A stretch of DNA of 9,179 bases from JAGNZR01 sp051648485. Its GTDB lineage: Bacteria; Fusobacteriota; Fusobacteriia; Fusobacteriales; Fusobacteriaceae. Positions 5,489 through 9,179 of the stretch are shown here, one piece after another. The stretch's first letter is position 1. Every line of letters starts with the position of its first letter. The notes beneath the pieces were generated by a model, which worked only from the letters and a program-made list of their open reading frames with translations, searched no databases and had not been told where the DNA came from. Both the position numbers and the translations under genes were made by a program. The stretch is from positions 1-9,179 of the forward strand of contig JBOFFH010000101.1 of NCBI GenBank assembly GCA_051648485.1, given 5' to 3'.

Positions 5489-6376
5489 CTAAATTGTGCA
5501 ACTCAAAATTTTATAAAGCACTTCTTTCATTTCTTCTCTTTTAGCTATTACATCTATCATTCCAAACTCCTGCAAAAATTCACTTCTTTGGAATCCATCT
5601 GGAAGTTGTTGCTTTATGGTTTGCTCTATTACCCTTGGTCCTGCAAAACCTATCAATGCTTTAGGTTCACTTATATTTATATCTCCTAACATGGCAAAAG
5701 AAGCTGTAACTCCACCTGTTGTTGGATCCACAGGGATTGATATAAAAGGAACTCCTTTGGCACGAAGACGTTCTATCGCTGCAGAAGTTTTAGCCATTTG
5801 CATAAGAGATATTATTCCTTCATGCATTCTCGCTCCTCCTGAAGTTGCTACAACTATTGCAGGGATTTTCATTTCTCCGGCTCTTTCAATAGTTCTAGTT
5901 ATTTTTTCACCAACAACAGAACCCATACTTCCACCCATAAAATTAAAATCCATAACTGATATACTAACTTTTATTCCATTAATTTTCCCAATACCGGAAA
6001 TAACTGCATCTCTTTTTTTAGTTTTTTCGACAGCTATATCATATTTCTCTTTATATTGTGGAAAACCTAATGGATCTACTGAACTCATTTCTGAATCTAG
6101 TTCTTCAAAACTTTTTAAATCAATCAAAAGAGTTATTCTTTCTTCTGGAGTCATTGGAAAATAATGATCACAGTGATTACATTTTTTCAAGTTTTTCTCC
6201 ATATCTTCTTTATATAATATTTCCGAACAACTCGGACATTTTATCCAAAGTCCTCCTTTGTCCTCTTCTTTTTCTTTATCTATTTCTTTTGCTATTTTAT
6301 CAATATTTTCCTCTGTGGTTTTATCTTTTACTGTTAAAGTAACATATTTTTTTCTCTTTAATGAAAAAAATCCCAT
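5489..6376 (-). CDS. accD: Acetyl-CoA carboxylase carboxyltransferase subunit beta
   Basis: This 295-residue AccD contains the N-terminal zinc ribbon with Cys47, Cys50, Cys66 and Cys69 (CPSC, CNHC) and the crotonase-like carboxyltransferase core: FMGGSMGSVVGE (146-157), SGGARMHEG (179-187), DPTTGGVTASFAMLGD (217-232) and the highly conserved EPKALIGFAGPRVIEQT (237-253). A charged stretch of about 25 residues (roughly 15-41) before the ribbon makes the N-terminus around 20 residues longer than in E. coli, while the C-terminal tail is shorter. The ATG at 6376 has AGGAGG six bases upstream. It is the first gene of the accD-accA-pfkA operon, with a consensus promoter about 40 bases upstream. Confidence 0.98.
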   Translation of the reverse strand: MGFFSLKRKKYVTLTVKDKTTEENIDKIAKEIDKEKEEDKGGLWIKCPSCSEILYKEDMEKNLKKCNHCDHYFPMTPEERITLLIDLKSFEELDSEMSSVDPLGFPQYKEKYDIAVEKTKKRDAVISGIGKINGIKVSISVMDFNFMGGSMGSVVGEKITRTIERAGEMKIPAIVVATSGGARMHEGIISLMQMAKTSAAIERLRAKGVPFISIPVDPTTGGVTASFAMLGDINISEPKALIGFAGPRVIEQTIKQQLPDGFQRSEFLQEFGMIDVIAKREEMKEVLYKILSCTI

Positions 6377-6413
6377 AAAAAACCTCCTCTGTCTATTTTA
6401 AGCATATTCTCTA

Positions 6414-6442
6414 ATCATAGCTAATTTTTCATTTTTTTTCAA
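6414..6442 (-). promoter_or_regulatory. Promoter of the accD-accA-pfkA operon
   Basis: On the - strand TTGAAA (6442-6437) and TATGAT (6419-6414) are separated by exactly 17 bases. The start near 6407 would give a leader of about 30 bases before accD. I did not see a FapR-type operator (TTAGTACC dyad). Confidence 0.75.
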
Positions 6443-6450
6443 TAAAATAT

Positions 6451-6479
6451 TTGTAATTTAAAGAATTTTATTGTAAAAT
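6451..6479 (+). promoter_or_regulatory. Promoter of the chorismate mutase gene
   Basis: TTGTAA (6451-6456) and TAAAAT (6474-6479) are spaced by 17 bases, with a predicted start near 6486 about 20 bases before the ATG at 6507. It is back-to-back with the acc operon promoter, the two -35 boxes lying eight bases apart. Confidence 0.6.
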
Positions 6480-6506
6480 CTACTACAAATAGGGGTGATT
6501 CATGTT

Positions 6507-7058
6507 ATGAAAAGAAATATTTCTCATTTAAGAGAAGAGATTGATTGTTTGGATTTTAAAATTTTAAAATTAATTGAGGAAAGAGCTAATCTAGTTAAAG
6601 AAGTTGGGGAAATAAAAGGAAAAACTAATTCAGCTATCTATGTTCCCGAAAGAGAAGAAAATATCTTTAAAAGTTTAGCCCAAAATAGTAATCTTTTAAC
6701 TTATGAAAATATTAGAGGAATTTTTACTGAAATAATCTCTTCATGCAGAAATTTAGAGAAACATCTCACAGTATTTACTCTTGGAGAATTTTCTAACTTA
6801 GTAGCTTATAGAGTTTTTGGAAATGCTGTTTCTATAAAAAAATTAAACCATTTAGAAAACTTTGAAGATTTTTCAAAAGAAGAAAATTTATTTTTAATAG
6901 ATTTTGATTTTTATGAAAACTATTCAGCAGGAACAGTCATTATTTCAGAGATTACTTATTCTAATAAAAGATTTTTAATTTTAAAAAAATTGAAAACTGA
7001 CGAAAAAAAAATAAATTTTAAGCCTAACACAATTAATTTCGATGGAGGAGGAATATGA
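6507..7058 (+). CDS. Chorismate mutase (AroQ type) with degenerate prephenate-dehydratase-like C-terminus
   Basis: Residues 1-85 of this 183-residue protein are an all-helical AroQ chorismate mutase, which converts chorismate to prephenate for Phe/Tyr synthesis. LREEID (8-13, Arg9), ERANLVKEVGEIK (25-37, Arg26 and Lys37), YVPERE (45-50, Arg49 and Glu50) and FTEIISSCRNLE (73-84) align with the active-site residues of E. coli P-protein mutase (Arg11, Arg28, Lys39, Arg51, Glu52); Glu84 falls where E. coli has Gln88. The remaining 95 residues (TVFTLGEFSNLVAYRVFG, then FLIDFDFYENYSAGTVI) recall the start of prephenate dehydratase (V-x-x-LG-x-x-x-FS-x-x-A-x-x-x-FG), but the PIENS and TRF catalytic motifs and the ACT domain are missing. 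ATG 6507 is chosen over GTG 6495 because GGTGAT (6494-6499) is the ribosome binding site. It overlaps the next gene by ATGA. Confidence 0.88.
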   Translation: MKRNISHLREEIDCLDFKILKLIEERANLVKEVGEIKGKTNSAIYVPEREENIFKSLAQNSNLLTYENIRGIFTEIISSCRNLEKHLTVFTLGEFSNLVAYRVFGNAVSIKKLNHLENFEDFSKEENLFLIDFDFYENYSAGTVIISEITYSNKRFLILKKLKTDEKKINFKPNTINFDGGGI

Positions 7059-7600
7059 AAAAAAATATAACTTTATTTTTTTTAACTATTTTTTTTACCA
7101 GTTGCACTTCATCTTTTAAAAATTTTTCTGACACAGCCATGGACATTGCAATACCAATTCCTAAAGATGTTGAAAACACTATTTTGAATAAAGTAAATTT
7201 AGAAACTGAACTTTATGGAATAGGTACTGCAGTTATAGGGGATAATGATCTTAATTTTAGTTATGAAAAAGCTATTTTGAATTCTAAAGAACATTTAAGA
7301 AATGAAATGGTAAAAGAAACCAACTTAATTTTCAAGGCTTATACTTTAGATATGGATTCTCAAAGAAAAAATATTTTTACTCCTTTAGCTTCAAATTTAG
7401 TCAACTCTACAGTTAATTCTCAACTTATTTTTGCTCAAGAAAAAGGTAGATGGGATGATACTAGAAAAGTTTATATTCTTTTTACTTTAGATAGAAAAAA
7501 CTTAAAAAAACAAAGTGATAAAGTATTTTTAAAATATATAGATAATCTTATTATGAAACTTAACTCTTCTAAATCTCAACTTCAATCATTGGAATTTTAA
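7055..7600 (+). CDS. LPP20-like lipoprotein
   Basis: This 181-residue protein has a signal peptide ending FFTSC, with Cys17 as a plausible lipidation site although Phe at -3 is atypical for a lipobox. The mature part follows the layout of the Helicobacter LPP20 family: YGIGTAVIGDNDLNFSYEKA (about 54-73) opening into a long helix with regularly spaced small residues, a second helix (about 109-130), and a closing beta pair RKVYILFTLDRKNLKK (about 137-152) like the VFVLVGLD strand of LPP20. Such proteins sit in the envelope and their roles are poorly known. Its ATG overlaps the chorismate mutase stop (ATGA), with GGAGGAGG just upstream, so the two are translated from one message. No convincing terminator follows. 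Confidence 0.8.
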   Translation: MKKNITLFFLTIFFTSCTSSFKNFSDTAMDIAIPIPKDVENTILNKVNLETELYGIGTAVIGDNDLNFSYEKAILNSKEHLRNEMVKETNLIFKAYTLDMDSQRKNIFTPLASNLVNSTVNSQLIFAQEKGRWDDTRKVYILFTLDRKNLKKQSDKVFLKYIDNLIMKLNSSKSQLQSLEF

Positions 7601-7603
7601 AAG

Positions 7604-7632
7604 TTGCTTTTTCAACTCATTTAGTATAGAAT
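7604..7632 (+). promoter_or_regulatory. Probable promoter of the coiled-coil protein-recR unit
   Basis: TTGCTT (7604-7609) and TAGAAT (7627-7632), part of TATAGAAT, are spaced by 17 bases. The -35 hexamer is the same as at the c-di-GMP leader promoter. Confidence 0.5.
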
Positions 7633-7673
7633 TAGGTATCATGAAAAAATTTAAAATTTAGGAGGAATGAATT

Positions 7674-7985
7674 ATGGATAGAGTACTAGAATTAGTTAGA
7701 AACGAAAGAAGAAAAAACAAAATACAAAGAGAGATTGAAGACAATGATAAAAAAGTAAGGGATAACAGAAAAAGAGTGGAATTACTTGAAAACTTAAGAG
7801 AATATATCAAACCAGATATGAATTTTGAAGAAATTATAGATATTATTTCTAATATGAAATCAGACTATGAAGATAGAGTAGATGACTACATTATAAAAAA
7901 TGCTGAATTAGGTAAAGAGCGTAGAGAGATAAAAAAAGCAACTCGTGGACTTTCTAAATTAGTAAAAAGTACAAAAGGAGAATAA
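7674..7985 (+). CDS. Small charged coiled-coil protein upstream of recR
   Basis: This 103-residue protein is strongly charged (many Arg, Lys, Glu, Asp) and lacks Cys, Trp and His, with no signal peptide or membrane segment, so it is cytoplasmic. Residues 1-46 and about 62-97 look like two long helices with heptad-like spacing. They are joined by a segment with Pro47 and a hydrophobic stretch (NFEEIIDIISNM), suggesting a helical hairpin. I do not recognise a family. The place just before recR is taken by ybaB in many bacteria, but this sequence shows no YbaB pattern (no Gly-rich central strands). AGGAGG lies eight bases before the ATG, and the stop overlaps the recR start by one base (TAATG), so the two proteins are co-translated. 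Confidence 0.85.
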   Translation: MDRVLELVRNERRKNKIQREIEDNDKKVRDNRKRVELLENLREYIKPDMNFEEIIDIISNMKSDYEDRVDDYIIKNAELGKERREIKKATRGLSKLVKSTKGE

Positions 7986-8578
7986 TGGCTTCTGTTGCAC
8001 TACAAAAACTTATTGACGAATTTAATAAACTTCCTGGTATAGGAAGAAAAAGTGCAGTAAGAATTGCATTTTCTATTTTAAACTCCACTGATGAAGAGGT
8101 AGAAAATTTTGCCAAAACTTTAATAGAAAGTAAACATTCTATTAAACATTGTTCTATTTGTGGTGATTTAACAGAAAATGAAATTTGCAGTATTTGTTCA
8201 GATCTTTTTAGAGATAACGAAACTCTTTGCATCGTAGAAGATAGTAGAGATATTGTTTCTCTCGAAAAAACTAGAAACTATACTGGAAAATATCATGTTT
8301 TAGGTGGTAAACTTGCTCCATTGAAAGGAGTTACTCCTGATAAACTTAATTTAGAATCTCTTCTAAACAGATTAGCGGTTGAACCTATTAAAGAGGTTAT
8401 TATTGCTATCAATCCTGATTTAGAAGGTGAAACTACTGCATTATATCTTATAAAGCTTCTCAAAAATTTTGATATAAAAATAACTCGAATAGCAAGCGGA
8501 ATTCCCATGGGTGGAAACATTGAATATGCTGATTCTGCAACTATTTCAAGTGCTTTATCAGGACGTAGAGAGGTATAA
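7985..8578 (+). CDS. recR: Recombination mediator protein RecR
   Basis: This 197-residue protein matches RecR over its full length (family about 200 residues). RecR acts with RecO, and RecF where present, to load RecA on single-stranded gaps. The helix-hairpin-helix is at LPGIGRKSA (16-24). The zinc site is Cys56, Cys59, Cys68 and Cys71 (CSIC, CSIC). The Toprim domain opens with LCIVED (81-86) and has NPDLEGE (143-149). The C-terminal RIASGIPMGGNIEYAD segment (168-183) is the conserved region with the Walker-B-like motif. The ATG at 7985 overlaps the upstream stop by one base and has AAGGAG five bases ahead. Confidence 0.97.
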   Translation: MASVALQKLIDEFNKLPGIGRKSAVRIAFSILNSTDEEVENFAKTLIESKHSIKHCSICGDLTENEICSICSDLFRDNETLCIVEDSRDIVSLEKTRNYTGKYHVLGGKLAPLKGVTPDKLNLESLLNRLAVEPIKEVIIAINPDLEGETTALYLIKLLKNFDIKITRIASGIPMGGNIEYADSATISSALSGRREV

Positions 8579-8589
8579 AACAACTACAA

Positions 8590-8649
8590 CTCCTAAATAA
8601 CAAGAGAAACCTAAATAGGTTGCCCTTATTATTTGGGAGAATATTTTTT
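8590..8649 (+). terminator. Long branched hairpin with T-run downstream of recR
   Basis: An outer stem of 15 positions (8590-8604 with 8625-8639; one C-A mismatch, one G-U pair) encloses an inner hairpin AACCT/AGGTT (8608-8612/8617-8621), and a T-run follows at 8644-8649. It probably ends the recR transcript. Because the T-run directly precedes the ribosome binding site of the next gene, it could also act as an attenuator for it. Confidence 0.75.
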
Positions 8650-8662
8650 AGGGGGATTTATT

Positions 8663-9179
8663 TTGAAAAAAAAAGTATTTTATCTTTTACTGGTTATAGT
8701 TTTAATCGGGGCATGTACAACTAAACTTACAACTAATAAAAATAGCAAAGTCGCAACTTTAACAGCACCAGCATCTGAAGAAATCAATAATGACCAAGTA
8801 GAAGTTTCTAACCATACAGAAACAATCACTCTTGAGCATTTGAATACCGAGAATGAGGAAACTCCTAGCACTGAATATTTTTACAATAAAACAGTAAATT
8901 TAAAAGTCATGGAAACTCCAGATGGAAAAAATAGAATAGATTTTTTAAGAAAAGGCACTAGGGTGACTATTTTAGAAGAAGAAACTGTAGGAGAAAAAAA
9001 TCCAATAGAATTTTCTAAAATACAGTATCAAAAAGATAATAAAATTCTTATGGGATGGATCAACAAATCTTCTTTAGTTAGTTCTTTAGAGGAAACTGTT
9101 CCCTCTAAGCTAGGTAAGCTTGATTTTGCACCTTTTAAAAAACAAGTATATATTAATAATCCAAAAATAGATGTCAAAG
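8663..9179 (+). CDS. SH3-domain lipoprotein, 5' part, TTG start
   Basis: The frame is open from a TTG at 8663 to the window edge (172 residues seen), preceded by AGGGGG (8650-8655) at seven bases. No ATG near the N-terminus fits, because the signal peptide KKKVFYLLLVIVLIGAC begins right after the TTG. Cys18 of IGAC is the lipidation site. A low-complexity Ser/Thr/Glu linker (about 19-72) is followed by a bacterial SH3-like domain at about 76-140 (NKTVNLKVMETPDG, FLRKGTRVTILEE, GWINKSSLV), the kind that binds cell-wall peptides. After it comes KLDFAPFKKQVYINNPKIDVK, probably the start of a further domain. An enzymatic wall or polysaccharide domain would fit this architecture, but none is visible. 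It may rely on readthrough of the preceding hairpin, since I see only a weak TATAAA (8574-8579) with no good -35 box. Confidence 0.85.
   Translation, partial: MKKKVFYLLLVIVLIGACTTKLTTNKNSKVATLTAPASEEINNDQVEVSNHTETITLEHLNTENEETPSTEYFYNKTVNLKVMETPDGKNRIDFLRKGTRVTILEEETVGEKNPIEFSKIQYQKDNKILMGWINKSSLVSSLEETVPSKLGKLDFAPFKKQVYINNPKIDVK

Noticed and set aside
5481..5501. TTG start for accA at 5501
   Set aside because: It would add seven residues overlapping accD, with no ribosome binding site; AGGAGGG correctly precedes ATG 5480.
5285..5689. 134-residue Phe-rich open frame on the + strand opposite accA/accD
   Set aside because: Poly-Phe/Leu content is the antisense of Lys/Glu-rich coding; no initiation signal.
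5616..6164. 182-residue open frame on the + strand opposite accD
   Set aside because: It is antisense to a highly conserved gene, has no ribosome binding site, and arises from codon bias of accD.
6377..6450. FapR-like operator in the acc operon promoter
   Set aside because: No TTAGTACC-type dyad is visible; only a short direct TTAG repeat, which is expected by chance.
6495..6506. GTG start for chorismate mutase at 6495
   Set aside because: The GTG lies within AGGGGTGAT, which is the Shine-Dalgarno sequence of ATG 6507.
7602..7617. Hairpin AGTTG/CAACT after the LPP20-like gene as a terminator
   Set aside because: The stem has five pairs and no T-run after it; the loop T residues are internal, and the region better fits a promoter.
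7641..7661. Six-codon mini-ORF (ATG...TAG) in the leader before the coiled-coil gene
   Set aside because: No ribosome binding site and no stem-loop after it; too short to distinguish from chance in AT-rich DNA.
8293..8583. 96-residue open frame on the - strand opposite recR
   Set aside because: Shadow of the conserved Toprim coding region with no start signals.

Overview
The window looks like chromosomal DNA from a low-GC diderm bacterium, most likely a member of the Fusobacteriota (Fusobacterium, Cetobacterium or a relative). The case for this is inference from composition and content. The DNA is very AT-rich, with strong purine-rich ribosome binding sites and Firmicute-like riboswitches (c-di-GMP-I and SAM-I). 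It also encodes an outer-membrane beta-barrel, a periplasmic pilus-chaperone-like protein and several lipoproteins, which imply an outer membrane. The accD-accA-pfkA gene order resembles that of Bacillus.

Positions 1-1517 (+ strand) are envelope related. The 3' end of a beta-barrel outer-membrane protein gene is closed by a strong terminator. A consensus promoter then drives a c-di-GMP-I (GEMM-I) riboswitch leader. The leader precedes a 97-residue secreted protein and, across a small internal terminator, a 132-residue exported protein resembling only the N-terminal domain of PapD-type pilus chaperones. Positions 1518-2948 are the metK unit: a consensus promoter with an inverted repeat over its -10 box, a SAM-I riboswitch that appears to lack helix P4, its terminator, metK, and a bidirectional terminator.

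Positions 2950-6376 are on the - strand: accD-accA-pfkA form one tightly packed operon (malonyl-CoA synthesis plus glycolysis) read from a consensus promoter near 6414-6442 and ended by a long hairpin at 3509-3553. A separately promoted small lipoprotein gene follows. Positions 6451-9179 are on the + strand. A chorismate mutase carrying a degenerate prephenate-dehydratase-like C-terminus overlaps by ATGA an LPP20-like lipoprotein gene. A promoter follows, then a small coiled-coil protein overlapping recR by one base, a branched hairpin terminator, and the 5' part of a TTG-started SH3-domain lipoprotein gene that runs off the window.

Most of the window is housekeeping. The unusual part is 586-1711, where a c-di-GMP-sensing leader controls a minimal secreted-protein/chaperone-like pair that runs directly into a SAM-sensing leader. 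Secondary points of interest are the P4-less SAM aptamer, the inverted repeat in the metK promoter and the remodelled chorismate mutase. No tRNA, rRNA, CRISPR array, insertion sequence or phage gene was seen.
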